This document shows positions 1 through 8,719 of a stretch of 64,000 nt of DNA, piece by piece. This stretch comes from Flavobacterium rhamnosiphilum (GTDB lineage Bacteria > Bacteroidota > Bacteroidia > Flavobacteriales > Flavobacteriaceae): positions 124,001 through 188,000 of the forward strand of contig NZ_SMLG01000003.1 of assembly GCF_004349195.1 (NCBI RefSeq), written 5' to 3'. The notes under the pieces were generated by a model. That model ran no database searches and had not been told where the DNA came from. It saw nothing but the letters and a program-made list of their open reading frames with translations. Numbering within the stretch: the first letter of the stretch is position 1; every line of letters starts with the position of its first letter. The translations under genes and the position numbers were made by a program.

Positions 1-647
1 TTTTTGTTAATCTTGGTTTGATACATCATTCCAAGATTAAAATTCACTCCTGATAAATCTGCTGAATTCAATTCTCGTGTCCCAATAGGAACTCCTGTAA
101 TAAACTCAAGATTATTCGTTTCAATTTTTCCAAAATTATAATTCACATCGGCACCAACGCTAAAATTTGGCGCAATTTTATATCCTACACCAAAAAAAGC
201 TTTATTCAAACCACCTGTACCGTTAAAACGTTTGTTATTTTCTGTTGCGTTTTCTGAAATAGATTCAATTTTATACCCAACAGAAGAATACGGAATCAAT
301 CCAAAACCCAATCCAAACTTACCCAAAGGCAAACCAACTGCGAGATAATCCAAAGTAGTTCTTCTGGCATTCGCTGATTCAGTATTGTTTTTCAAAGTGG
401 TAGTACCATAAGTCCCGCCTAAAGTAAAAGTAGTCCATTTAAGACTCGCGTAACTGGCTGGATTTTGTAAGTTCATGTGTATACTATCCTGTTCAACAGC
501 TACTCCTGCCATAGAGCGGTTTTCAAGCGTTCCTTTGAATCTTACATCCCCTATTCCGTAAAAAGAATATGGAGAAGATGTTCCCTCTTGAGCAAAAGAC
601 ACTAATGATAAAAGCAAGCATGCGCTTATTATAATTTTTTTAATCAT
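1..647 (-). CDS. Outer membrane protein, 3' end cut by window
   Basis: Only the N-terminal ~215 residues lie in the window; the gene runs off the left edge. The protein starts MIKKIIISACLLLSLVSFAQ, a Sec signal peptide ending at A-Q. After it come Gly/Tyr/Asn-rich stretches (YSFYGIGDVRF, GVGYKIAPNFSVGADVNYNF) with alternating hydrophobic residues, as in outer-membrane beta-barrels. It is too short for the six-frame minimum only because it is truncated, and was read directly. The ATG at 647 overlaps the stop of coaX by 8 nt, so the two are probably translationally coupled. An OmpP1/FadL-like or other barrel is possible; the substrate cannot be told. Confidence 0.75.
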   Translation of the reverse strand, partial: MIKKIIISACLLLSLVSFAQEGTSSPYSFYGIGDVRFKGTLENRSMAGVAVEQDSIHMNLQNPASYASLKWTTFTLGGTYGTTTLKNNTESANARRTTLDYLAVGLPLGKFGLGFGLIPYSSVGYKIESISENATENNKRFNGTGGLNKAFFGVGYKIAPNFSVGADVNYNFGKIETNNLEFITGVPIGTRELNSADLSGVNFNLGMMYQTKINK

Positions 648-1374
648 TTTTGATTTTATATTGAAATGTTTGATTCAAACTTTCCAGAAGAAAATTTGAA
701 TTGGCAAATATGGTATTTTTTAATCGTTTAGCCAAAAAATCTGTGTCCCCACCCGTTAAAATTATTATAAAATTTGAATACCTTGCTTTATACTCATCGA
801 TAAAACCGTCAATCTCATAGACAAAACCGTTAACCACACCAGAATGAATCGATTCTGAAGTGGATGTTCCGATGAAATCTTTCGGACTTTCTAATGATAA
901 TAAAGGAAGTTTGGCCGTAAAATTATGCAACGCTTCGTACCGCAATCGCAGTCCTGGCGCAATAGCACCTCCCAGATAATTATTTTCCTGATCTATAAAA
1001 TCATACGTAACACAAGTTCCGGCATCAATAACCAATCGATTCTGATTTGGAAACTCCAGCGTTGCTCCTGCAGCAAGAACCATCCTGTCAATTCCCAAAG
1101 TTTTTGGAGTGGCATAACAATTATAGAACGGAAATGGATCTTCATGAGACAGAAAATGCACATTTAGCACTTTATTATACGCTGAAAAAGACTGTTTTTC
1201 GACATCCCCAACAGACGAAACGACCAAATCAGTTATTTTTTCAAATTTTTTTAAAATATTTTCAATATTTTTTTGAAGTTCCATTTTAGAAAAAACAAAG
1301 ATTTCAAAAAGTATAGCATCCTCAAATACAGCGCCTTTAATTCTGGTATTTCCAACATCGACAACTAAAATCAT
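640..1374 (-). CDS. coaX: Type III pantothenate kinase
   Basis: Phosphorylates pantothenate with ATP, the first committed step of coenzyme A synthesis in the cytoplasm. The 244 residues match the usual type III length (about 240-260). Visible family motifs are the N-terminal phosphate-binding DVGNTRIK (residues 6-13), the central GIDRMVLAAGA and the DAGTCVTYDF segment carrying the conserved Asp. The ASKHA-fold layout differs from CoaA and from PanK-II. It is followed with an 8-nt overlap by the outer-membrane protein gene and lies back-to-back with tRNA-Phe. A possible weak -7 element TACCTTCG lies just upstream on the minus strand. Confidence 0.93.
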   Translation of the reverse strand: MILVVDVGNTRIKGAVFEDAILFEIFVFSKMELQKNIENILKKFEKITDLVVSSVGDVEKQSFSAYNKVLNVHFLSHEDPFPFYNCYATPKTLGIDRMVLAAGATLEFPNQNRLVIDAGTCVTYDFIDQENNYLGGAIAPGLRLRYEALHNFTAKLPLLSLESPKDFIGTSTSESIHSGVVNGFVYEIDGFIDEYKARYSNFIIILTGGDTDFLAKRLKNTIFANSNFLLESLNQTFQYKIKND

Positions 1375-1426
1375 AATTTGGTTTTTGATGTTGCGAAGGT
1401 ACGAATTGATTTTTTTTAAAAAATGT

Positions 1427-1457
1427 TTTGGATAAACTAAAAATCATTCTATATTTG
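1427..1457 (+). promoter_or_regulatory. Promoter of tRNA-Phe, Bacteroidetes type
   Basis: TTTG at 1427-1430, exactly 19 nt, then TATATTTG at 1450-1457. This is the full TTTG-N19-TAnnTTTG consensus read by the Bacteroidetes primary sigma factor. It places transcription start roughly at 1464, just before the tRNA 5' end at 1473. Confidence 0.8.
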
Positions 1458-1472
1458 CACCCGCAATAGCGA

Positions 1473-1545
1473 GGTACCTTAGCTCAGATGGTAGAGCAAT
1501 GGACTGAAAATCCATGTGTCCCTGGTTCGATCCCTGGAGGTACCA
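1473..1545 (+). tRNA. tRNA-Phe (anticodon GAA)
   Basis: A 73-nt cloverleaf. The acceptor stem is GGTACCT/AGGTACC, the D arm GCTC/GAGC, the anticodon arm ATGGA-CTGAAAA-TCCAT with anticodon GAA, and the T arm CCTGG-TTCGATC-CCTGG. Discriminator base is A1545. CCA is not encoded (ACA follows). The T stem contains one T-T mismatch (51-63 in standard numbering). A clear promoter precedes it and a GNRA-loop terminator follows. Confidence 0.95.
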
Positions 1546-1550
1546 CAAAA

Positions 1551-1576
1551 CCCGAATAGAAATATTCGGGTTTTTT
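1551..1576 (+). terminator. Rho-independent terminator of tRNA-Phe
   Basis: Perfect 8-bp stem CCCGAATA/TATTCGGG (1551-1558 with 1563-1570) closed by a GAAA tetraloop and followed by six T residues. Confidence 0.88.
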
Positions 1577-1936
1577 GTTTTTTATACTTTGGTCAGAACA
1601 TCTAAAACAAAGCGGAAACAATTCAGTGTTTTTCTGAGTAAGCAAATCTAATCATGTGACATTATTTTTTTTTCATAAAAAAAGCAAGTAAATACTCCCG
1701 ATCCTAAAGCACACGCAAAACCACTCCCCCAAAACATAAATCAACTCCAAAACGGATTACCGACACAATCCCTTCTTCCATTTAAACATAAAGGAAATAG
1801 GCATTCTCTACCGTTGCATCAACTATTTTAAAATAAATCAATTTCACAAAACACAAAAACACTGTGAAAAGCACATGATTTTTTCAAAAAAAATACACCT
1901 TTCGTAAATTTAAAACGATTTTATTAGATAATTCTC
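1577..1936. other. Non-coding stretch between tRNA-Phe and next gene
   Basis: About 360 nt without a convincing gene on either strand. Short ORFs lack homology-like composition. No clear hairpin repeat was seen. Near the right end, TTTTG (1937-1941) and TATATTTA (1959-1966) or TATTTATG (1961-1968) form a candidate promoter for the gene starting at 1983. Confidence 0.5.
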
Positions 1937-1982
1937 TTTTGCATAATTGCTAAATTACTATATTTATGCAAAATTTATATAT

Positions 1983-2402
1983 ATGGAGATTTTATCCTGC
2001 CCAAAATGCCAGAATACCCACATCATAAAAAGCGGGATAATTAACAGTAAACAAAGGTACTTATGCAAAAAATGTAACTATTTTTTTACGGTAAATAAAA
2101 TTGGCAAAAAGATCGATGATTACTATGTTACCAAAGCATTGCAACTCTATCTCGAAGGATTGAGTTTTCGTGAAATAGAGCGAATTATAGGGGTTTCCCA
2201 TGTCACGGTAAGCAACTGGGTAAAGACCTTCAACATAAAAAAACCTTCTCATGCCAACTACCACCCTACTTATAAGATTTTTAACCACTTAGAACTGGTA
2301 GAATATCTAAAAAACAAACAATTACTCTCTGGCGCAGGTATGATAATAACCGAACTTGGAGACAAGTTTATGCTCATAAAATGGGAACGATTCAAAGATT
2401 AA
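1983..2402 (+). CDS. InsA-like zinc-ribbon / helix-turn-helix protein
   Basis: A probable DNA-binding protein of 139 residues. It opens with a zinc ribbon (SCPKCQNTHIIKSG, then YLCKKCNYFF; two CxxC pairs in the first ~35 residues), followed by a helix-turn-helix around residues 55-85 (YLEGLSFREIERIIGVSHVTVSNWVK). This order is that of IS1 InsA and related transposase N-termini. There is no DDE catalytic domain, no partner ORF and no terminal inverted repeat, so it looks like a domesticated, stand-alone regulator. The in-frame ATG at 1947 overlaps the likely promoter (1938-1966), so the start at 1983 is preferred. It stands immediately upstream of the porin and MFS transporter genes, which it may control (inference). 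Confidence 0.7.
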   Translation: MEILSCPKCQNTHIIKSGIINSKQRYLCKKCNYFFTVNKIGKKIDDYYVTKALQLYLEGLSFREIERIIGVSHVTVSNWVKTFNIKKPSHANYHPTYKIFNHLELVEYLKNKQLLSGAGMIITELGDKFMLIKWERFKD

Positions 2403-2503
2403 CTATATATGTTTACACATAAATATACCTAACTTTTTTTTCAGAATAAAATAATAGAATTTGGCACTTTATTAACCAACCATTTAACAACCAAATCTTA
2501 TTT

Positions 2504-3883
2504 ATGAAAAAAATATTTTTTATAGCGGCAGTACTCTTATTGTCTCTAAAAGGTTTTTCACAAGGCTCCGTTGATTACGGCAGCGGAATGAAATTCAACC
2601 TGAACGAAGATGGTTCAAAATACATGCGGTTTATAGCATGGAATCAAATATGGTTTCGTTCCAGCCAAATGAACCCCGGAACAATGATTGGAGGAGAAGC
2701 AGCCACAACCGGAACCGATATTGGAAACAGACGTTTGCGTTTCCTTGCCTACTCTCAATTATCCAAAAGATACATGATTGTAACACATTTTGGTATCAAC
2801 AATCAAACCTTTACTAACGGTGGCGCAGCAGGTACTTCTGGAACTGGCGGATACGGTGCCGGAAAAAAACCAGGCTTGTTTTTTCACGATGCATGGAATG
2901 AATACGCATTAGTTTTACCTGAAAAAGACAAAAAATTCAGCTTATCTCTTGGTGGAGGATTGCATTATTACATGGGATTATCCAGAGCAACAATGGCCTC
3001 TACATTGAATTTCCTGACAATTGACGCGCCAATCTTCAACTGGCCGTTAATTGAAAACTCAGATCAGTTTGCCAGACAAATGGGGTTATTCGCCAAAGGA
3101 AAATATGGTAAATTAGAATACCGTTTGAGTTATAACAAACCATACGCAACTAATTTAGTTCCTACTAATGTAACTTCAGCCGATAACGCCGTAGCCGTTG
3201 ACAACAGCGGAAATACAAAATGGTCAAAAGCAGGTTATTTTGAATATCAATTTTTAGATCAGGAAGCTAATTTATTGCCTTATAAAGTAGGAAGCTATTT
3301 AGGGACAAAAAAAGTATTCAATATTGGCGCTGGTTTTTACACGGCACCAGATGCCACTAAATCTTCTGTGAACAACACTATTGAGAAACACAACATCAAT
3401 CTATTTGCAGCGGATGTTTTCCTTGATTTACCTGTTGGAAAAAAAGAAAATAAAATGGCCGTAACTGCATACAGTGTTTATTACGACTATGATTTTGGTC
3501 CAAATTATTTACGTAACGTATCTATTATGAATATTGGTTCAGTTGACCCAAATTTTACAGGAAACAGAGCATTGGCCGGAGCCGGAAACTTACAAGCTTC
3601 AATTGGATCAGGGAATATCTGGTACACACAAGCCGGAATTTTATTGCCAAGCAAAGCAGACAAACCTAAAGTACGCATCCAACCATTTGGGGCTTTTACC
3701 TATAAAAACTTTGACGCTTTAGACAAGTCCAGTACGCAATTTGATCTTGGAACCAACTTTTTCTTGGATGGACAACACGCCAAAATCACCGCACAATATT
3801 CAACAAGACCCGTTTACACTACTCCATCCAATATCTCTGGATCAAAAGGGGAATTCATAGTGCAACTACAAATCTATCTATAA
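2504..3883 (+). CDS. Outer membrane porin
   Basis: A 459-residue secreted protein with signal peptide MKKIFFIAAVLLLSLKGFSQ. The mature part is rich in aromatic/Gly beta-strand patterns (KYMRFIAWNQIWFR, GNRRLRFLAYSQLSKRYMIVTHFG, AKITAQYSTRPVYTT) and ends in a hydrophobic strand, FIVQLQIYL, typical of barrel C-termini. It resembles phosphate-selective porin O/P-like barrels in general form, but the substrate is not shown by the sequence. It lies 21 nt before the MFS symporter, so the pair probably moves one small solute across both membranes. Given the acs operon downstream, a carboxylate is a reasonable guess, not proof. Confidence 0.8.
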   Translation: MKKIFFIAAVLLLSLKGFSQGSVDYGSGMKFNLNEDGSKYMRFIAWNQIWFRSSQMNPGTMIGGEAATTGTDIGNRRLRFLAYSQLSKRYMIVTHFGINNQTFTNGGAAGTSGTGGYGAGKKPGLFFHDAWNEYALVLPEKDKKFSLSLGGGLHYYMGLSRATMASTLNFLTIDAPIFNWPLIENSDQFARQMGLFAKGKYGKLEYRLSYNKPYATNLVPTNVTSADNAVAVDNSGNTKWSKAGYFEYQFLDQEANLLPYKVGSYLGTKKVFNIGAGFYTAPDATKSSVNNTIEKHNINLFAADVFLDLPVGKKENKMAVTAYSVYYDYDFGPNYLRNVSIMNIGSVDPNFTGNRALAGAGNLQASIGSGNIWYTQAGILLPSKADKPKVRIQPFGAFTYKNFDALDKSSTQFDLGTNFFLDGQHAKITAQYSTRPVYTTPSNISGSKGEFIVQLQIYL

Positions 3884-3904
3884 ACTAATTTAAAAGTATA
3901 ATTT

Positions 3905-5440
3905 ATGAGTACTAAATCAACAAAAGGAATTTGGAAAGTCATTTCCGCATCCTCAATGGGTACAATGATCGAATGGTATGATTTCTACATCTTTGGAAGT
4001 TTAGCCGTTGTAATTTCAACTAAATTTTTCCCTTCAGACAATCCTACAGCAGCCTTCCTGTCTACATTGGCAACATTTGCAGCAGGATTCGTAGTTCGTC
4101 CTTTTGGAGCCCTTTTCTTCGGAAGACTAGGCGATTTAATTGGAAGAAAATACACTTTCATGGTTACTTTACTTTTAATGGGTGGCGCCACGTTCTTAAT
4201 AGGTTGTATCCCGAGTTATGAGACTATTGGCTTTATGGCTCCTTTATTAGTATTAATTCTTCGTTTGCTTCAAGGTCTTGCTTTAGGTGGTGAATATGGC
4301 GGAGCCGCAACGTATGTGGCCGAACATGCTCCCGTCGGACAAAGAGGATATTGGACTTCTTGGATTCAAACTACTGCAACGGTTGGATTATTCATCTCTT
4401 TGATGGTAATTTTAGCCACCCGAAATATCCTTACACCAGAACAATTTGACGCATGGGGATGGAGAGTTCCGTTTTGGGTTTCTATTATCATGGTATTTGT
4501 TTCTTATTTGATTCGAAAAAACATGGACGAGTCTCCAGTTTTTGCTAAAGCAAAAGCGGAAGGAAAAACAAGTACAAATCCATTGAAAGAAAGTTTTGGA
4601 AACCGTTACAATTTGAAATTTGTCTTGTTAGCTTTATTCGGAGCAACGATGGGACAAGGGGTTGTTTGGTACACTGGTCAATTTTACGCCATGAATTTCA
4701 TGAAAACCGTAATGTCTATTGATTCTTCTCAAGTAGATACATTACTTGGAATTGCATTAATTCTTGGCACGCCATTTTTCATCTTTTTTGGTTGGTTAAG
4801 TGATAAAGTAGGTCGAAAATACATTATGATGGGTGGGATGTTACTAGCTATCCTATTATACAGACCTATTTACAAAAGCATGTACGAAACTACATCGGTA
4901 GCAAATAAAACTGAAATGGTAGAAAAAACAACGCTAATTGCTGAGTTGAAAGAAAACAAAAAGCAAACGATGGACTCTATCTATACTACCAATAAAGAGT
5001 ATGTGGATGGAACTACTTTTCAAGAAATAAAAACCGTACATTTAGAAAACGGAATGGCTATGGTTGTAGATGGTAAAGCAAAAGTAGACACCAAAACAAC
5101 CATTAAGATCAACACTGCCGATGAATGGGCTTTAATATTTTTAGTATTTGTGCAAGTCATATTTGTTACTATGGTTTATGGTCCAATTGCGGCTTTCCTT
5201 GTAGAAATGTTCCCAGTTAAAATTAGATATACTTCCATGTCATTACCCTATCACGTAGGAAATGGAATTTTTGGAGGTTTACTTCCTGCAATTTCCACCT
5301 ATTTTGTTATAAATGCAAAAGAAGCAGGAAATCCGGAATTTTATCTCGAAGGACTTTGGTATCCAATTGTTATTGCTGCTGTCAGCTTTGTAGTTGGAAT
5401 GGTTTATATTAAAAATAAAGACAAAAACGCTCACATTTAA
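3905..5440 (+). CDS. MFS transporter, metabolite:H+ symporter type
   Basis: An inner-membrane MFS protein of 511 residues. The N-terminus GTMIEWYDFYIFGSLA and the loop 2-3 motif GRLGDLIGRKY are signatures of the MHS (ProP/KgtP-like) family, which imports carboxylates, osmolytes or similar solutes with protons. The second-half motif GWLSDKVGRKY is also present. Between TM9 (IMMGGMLLAILLY) and TM10 (WALIFLVFVQVIF) there is an extra hydrophilic stretch of about 80 residues (about 325-403), rich in Lys/Thr/Glu and predicted to face the periplasm. Most MHS carriers have only a short loop there. It is preceded by a porin and followed 11 nt later by a small membrane protein. Confidence 0.88.
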   Translation: MSTKSTKGIWKVISASSMGTMIEWYDFYIFGSLAVVISTKFFPSDNPTAAFLSTLATFAAGFVVRPFGALFFGRLGDLIGRKYTFMVTLLLMGGATFLIGCIPSYETIGFMAPLLVLILRLLQGLALGGEYGGAATYVAEHAPVGQRGYWTSWIQTTATVGLFISLMVILATRNILTPEQFDAWGWRVPFWVSIIMVFVSYLIRKNMDESPVFAKAKAEGKTSTNPLKESFGNRYNLKFVLLALFGATMGQGVVWYTGQFYAMNFMKTVMSIDSSQVDTLLGIALILGTPFFIFFGWLSDKVGRKYIMMGGMLLAILLYRPIYKSMYETTSVANKTEMVEKTTLIAELKENKKQTMDSIYTTNKEYVDGTTFQEIKTVHLENGMAMVVDGKAKVDTKTTIKINTADEWALIFLVFVQVIFVTMVYGPIAAFLVEMFPVKIRYTSMSLPYHVGNGIFGGLLPAISTYFVINAKEAGNPEFYLEGLWYPIVIAAVSFVVGMVYIKNKDKNAHI

Positions 5441-5451
5441 AAAACACAGCT

Positions 5452-5679
5452 ATGAATCAAATAAAAAGAATTTTAGGATTAGTTTGGATCGCATTAGCAG
5501 CTGCTGCAGCCTATTTTTGCATCTTTACTTTTGGATTGCCAAAATTTATGTCAGGCAAACAAGAAGATTTAGTATTTGGAATTATCATCCTTTTTATACT
5601 TACACCCTTAATCGTTTTAGGGTTAGGCACCTTTGGGTATTATGCCTTAATGGGCGATTACGATGAAAAAAATAATTAA
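5452..5679 (+). CDS. Small two-helix membrane protein, transporter partner
   Basis: Seventy-five residues with two hydrophobic segments (about 6-30, ILGLVWIALAAAAAYFCIFTF, kept short here; and about 43-65). The start lies 11 nt behind the MFS gene and a strong terminator follows, so it is the last gene of that unit. Small proteins of this kind are often encoded beside MFS or SSS carriers as accessory subunits; that role is inferred from position only. Confidence 0.72.
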   Translation: MNQIKRILGLVWIALAAAAAYFCIFTFGLPKFMSGKQEDLVFGIIILFILTPLIVLGLGTFGYYALMGDYDEKNN

Positions 5680-5694
5680 TTAAATCCATTTACA

Positions 5695-5736
5695 ATAGAC
5701 GGTCTCTGCATTCATTTGCAGAGATTGTCTATTTTT
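5695..5736 (+). terminator. Terminator of porin-MFS unit
   Basis: A 16-bp stem (5695-5710 with 5717-5732) containing two G-U pairs, loop TTCATT, then a T tract. It separates the porin-transporter unit from the kinase-acs operon. Confidence 0.85.
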
Positions 5737-5823
5737 ACCCTATAAATCGGAATGATTCAAGAATAGAAATACACCGTAAAATAGCGATTCTATATTCCGC
5801 TGAAAAGCAAATTTTATCTTCAC

Positions 5824-6018
5824 ATGAAAAAAAGACATGAACAAAAGTTGGTTGTGCTTTCAATGCTAGTATTATTGGCTTTGAACGTGCCACTTTTGCT
5901 TTTATTTGACAGTTCAAAACCTCTTTTTGGGTTCCCAATTATATACATTTATATCTTTTCGGCATGGTTATTCTCAATTGCTACCTCTTACTTAATCATA
6001 AAAAGATATTATGAATAG
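5824..6018 (+). CDS. Small membrane protein ahead of symporter kinase
   Basis: Sixty-four residues: a basic start (MKKRHEQK) and two transmembrane helices (about 9-28 and 34-58). Its last 8 nt overlap the start of the SSS-histidine kinase gene, a sign of translational coupling. Small two-helix proteins (DUF3311/DUF4212-like) commonly accompany sodium:solute symporters; this one fits that pattern in size and place, but no diagnostic motif was recognised. It is the probable first gene of the acs operon. Confidence 0.68.
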   Translation: MKKRHEQKLVVLSMLVLLALNVPLLLLFDSSKPLFGFPIIYIYIFSAWLFSIATSYLIIKRYYE

Positions 6019-8716
6019 CATTGGACTTTTGATAATACTGGTACTTTATTTATCTCTTCTTTTTTACATTGCCTATTGGTCAGAAAAAAGAAGTCATTCA
6101 AAATGGACCAATAATCCCTACATCTATTCCTTTTCATTAGCCGTATACTGCACCGCTTGGACGTATTATGGAAGTATTGGTGTCGCGGCAGAATCAGGAT
6201 TAGGCTACTTACCCATTTATTTAGGGCCAATATTAATTATCCCTACATGGATGATTATCTTAAAGAGAATTATCCGAATTTCGAGAGTAAATAAAATTTC
6301 CAGCATTGCAGATTTTATTTCTTTACGATACGGGAACAGTAGATTTCTTGGCGCATTGGTCACTATGATTTGTGTTTTTGGGATTGTACCCTACATTTCT
6401 TTACAGCTAAAATCAATTTCAGATACATTCCATATTGTGACAAAAACCCAGTCGAGTGACAATATTTTTACGGACACCACGACTTATGTTTGTCTTGCTT
6501 TGGCTTTATTTGCCTCTTATTATGGTACAAAATACGTAGATGCCTCCGAAAAAAGACGCGGTATTGTAACCGCTGTGGCAATGGAATCCATCTTGAAATT
6601 AATTTTCTTTTTAATTGTTGGTATTTATGTTACCTACTTTGTTTTTGATGGATTTGATGACATTTACCAAAAAGCGTCAGTTCTTAAAGATTTCGACAAA
6701 AAAAATACAATCGGTGGTATTACAAACGGAATCAATTGGTTTTTCCTTTGTGTTTTATCTATGTTTGCCATTTTTCTTTTGCCAAGACAATTTCATACGG
6801 CAATTGTAGAAAACAATAAGGAAACCCATATTCGAACGGCGATTTGGCTTTTTCCATTGTATCTGTTACTTTTTAATATTTTCGTATTTCCAATAGCTTG
6901 GGGCGGAAACATCCTTTTTGAAGGCAAAGGACTCAATTCAGATACCTATTCCTTATTGATTCCACAGTTTTTTGACAATAATTTATTGACCATTTTAGTA
7001 TTTCTTGGAGGATTCTCAGCAGCCATATCCATGATTATTGTCTCTTCAATTGCATTGGCAACCATGCTGAGCAACAACTTATTGATTCCATATGGATTCA
7101 TTGGTTCGTTGCTGAATACATCTCAAGAGAAAAACAGCAAACGAATTGTAAACAGCCGAAAAATAGGAATTTTTTCACTTATTATTTTGGCGTATGCCAT
7201 CTATAGAATTTTCATTCTCGACTATTCTTTGGTTTCCATCGGATTAGTAGCTTTTGTAGTTATAGCGCAATTGGCTCCTTCTTTTTTTGGTGCCATATTC
7301 TGGAAAAGAGGGTCTAAAAATGGCGCTGTAACCGGAATTATTCTTGGTTTTTTAACTTGTTTTTATACGCTTTTAATTCCTTACGCCATTGGAATTACAG
7401 AATCAACAAGCCTATTTATTCAAGAGGGACCAGGGGGAATTGAATTATTAAAACCATTTCAACTTTTTGGATTGGATTATTTAGAACCCATACCACATGC
7501 TGTTTTTTGGAGTTTATTAATCAATTTGATGAGTTATTTGGCCGTTTCCGTAAGTTTCAAAGGAAATTATAGAGAACGCAATTATGCCGAAATGTTTGTG
7601 GATATTGACAAATACATTACCAATCACGAAAATGCTTTTGTATGGAAAGGAACCGCTTACATCTCTGATATTCAAAAAGTGCTGCAGCGATTTCTGGGCG
7701 AAGAAAGAACAAAACGAGCGCTTACTATTTTCAATTTAAAATACAATATTGATAAAAATATCACAACAGCAGATGCCCGATTTATAAAATTTGCCGAGAA
7801 TTTATTGACGGGGCATATTGGTACAGCTTCCGCCAAAATATTAATATCAAGCGTAGTCAAAGAAGATAAAATCAGCTTGCCCGAAGTGTTGCGAATTTTG
7901 GAGGAATCCAAAGAAAACATCATTATCAACAAGAAGTTGACGGACACTTCGAATGAATTAAAAAAAATATCCGAACAGTTAAAAAATGCCAATCAGGAAC
8001 TGGTCAACAAAGACATTCAAAAAGATGAATTTCTGGATACGGTTACCCATGAATTGAGAACACCAATAACGGCTATTCGTGCCGCAAGCGAAATTCTTCA
8101 CGACGATGATGACATTCCGGAAGAGTTGAGAAAACAGTTTTTACAAAACATCATATCCGAGTCGGATCGTTTGAACCGTTTGATTGATAAAATTCTGGAT
8201 TTAGAAAAATTCGAAACCGGAAAACAAAAGATTTATTTGTCCAGAAACAACATTACAAAGACCATTAAAAACACGTTAGATTCCCTGAATCAATTAATTA
8301 AAAACAAAAATATAAGTATTGAATTCGATGGTTCAAACAAAGAAATAAGAGCTTTTTATGATGAAGAACGAATTATACAAGTGATTCATAATTTATTGTC
8401 GAATGCGATAAAATTTTGTTCGGAAACAAATGGAAAAATAGTCCTTTCGATCCTTGAAAACGAAACCAATATAGAAGTCAAAATTCACAACAACGGTAAA
8501 ATAATTAAAAAAGAAGATGCCGAAGCCATTTTTGATAAATTCTATCAATCCAGAAACCAAAACATTAAAAAACCAATGGGAAGCGGCTTAGGTTTAGCCA
8601 TTTGTAAACAAATTATAGAACACCATAAAGGAAGTATTTGGAGTGAAAATAATGTAACTGACGGAGCCACTTTCATCTTTACATTACCCAATTACAATAC
8701 AACAGAAAATAGTTGA
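6011..8716 (+). CDS. SSS symporter-domain sensor histidine kinase (CrbS/CbrA-like)
   Basis: A 901-residue fusion. Residues about 1-510 form a sodium:solute symporter (SLC5) domain with about 13 helices (PYISLQLKSIS, CVLSMFAIFLLPRQFH, APSFFGAIFWKRG). A ~90-residue linker resembling the STAC domain follows (about 540-630). Then come a coiled coil, a HisKA domain with DTVTHELRTP (His680), the N box HNLLSNAIKF, and an HATPase domain ending MGSGLGLAICKQ. In Vibrio and Pseudomonas, CrbS of this architecture controls acs and acetate use; CbrA controls carbon/nitrogen balance. Here two acyl-CoA synthetase genes follow in the same operon, which favours a CrbS-like acetate role. Whether it transports its ligand is unknown. 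Confidence 0.9.
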   Translation: MNSIGLLIILVLYLSLLFYIAYWSEKRSHSKWTNNPYIYSFSLAVYCTAWTYYGSIGVAAESGLGYLPIYLGPILIIPTWMIILKRIIRISRVNKISSIADFISLRYGNSRFLGALVTMICVFGIVPYISLQLKSISDTFHIVTKTQSSDNIFTDTTTYVCLALALFASYYGTKYVDASEKRRGIVTAVAMESILKLIFFLIVGIYVTYFVFDGFDDIYQKASVLKDFDKKNTIGGITNGINWFFLCVLSMFAIFLLPRQFHTAIVENNKETHIRTAIWLFPLYLLLFNIFVFPIAWGGNILFEGKGLNSDTYSLLIPQFFDNNLLTILVFLGGFSAAISMIIVSSIALATMLSNNLLIPYGFIGSLLNTSQEKNSKRIVNSRKIGIFSLIILAYAIYRIFILDYSLVSIGLVAFVVIAQLAPSFFGAIFWKRGSKNGAVTGIILGFLTCFYTLLIPYAIGITESTSLFIQEGPGGIELLKPFQLFGLDYLEPIPHAVFWSLLINLMSYLAVSVSFKGNYRERNYAEMFVDIDKYITNHENAFVWKGTAYISDIQKVLQRFLGEERTKRALTIFNLKYNIDKNITTADARFIKFAENLLTGHIGTASAKILISSVVKEDKISLPEVLRILEESKENIIINKKLTDTSNELKKISEQLKNANQELVNKDIQKDEFLDTVTHELRTPITAIRAASEILHDDDDIPEELRKQFLQNIISESDRLNRLIDKILDLEKFETGKQKIYLSRNNITKTIKNTLDSLNQLIKNKNISIEFDGSNKEIRAFYDEERIIQVIHNLLSNAIKFCSETNGKIVLSILENETNIEVKIHNNGKIIKKEDAEAIFDKFYQSRNQNIKKPMGSGLGLAICKQIIEHHKGSIWSENNVTDGATFIFTLPNYNTTENS

Positions 8717-8719
8717 AAA

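Noticed and set aside
925..1289. Overlapping short plus-strand ORFs opposite coaX
   Set aside because: They are antisense shadows of coaX with Cys/Ser/His-rich, unnatural composition and no promoter.
1983..2402. A complete IS1-type insertion sequence
   Set aside because: No catalytic transposase ORF follows and no terminal inverted repeats or target duplication were found around the gene.
5394..5666. 90-residue ORF overlapping the small membrane protein in another frame
   Set aside because: It overlaps the MFS gene end and the well-placed 75-residue gene and has a Cys/Phe/Arg-rich shadow composition.
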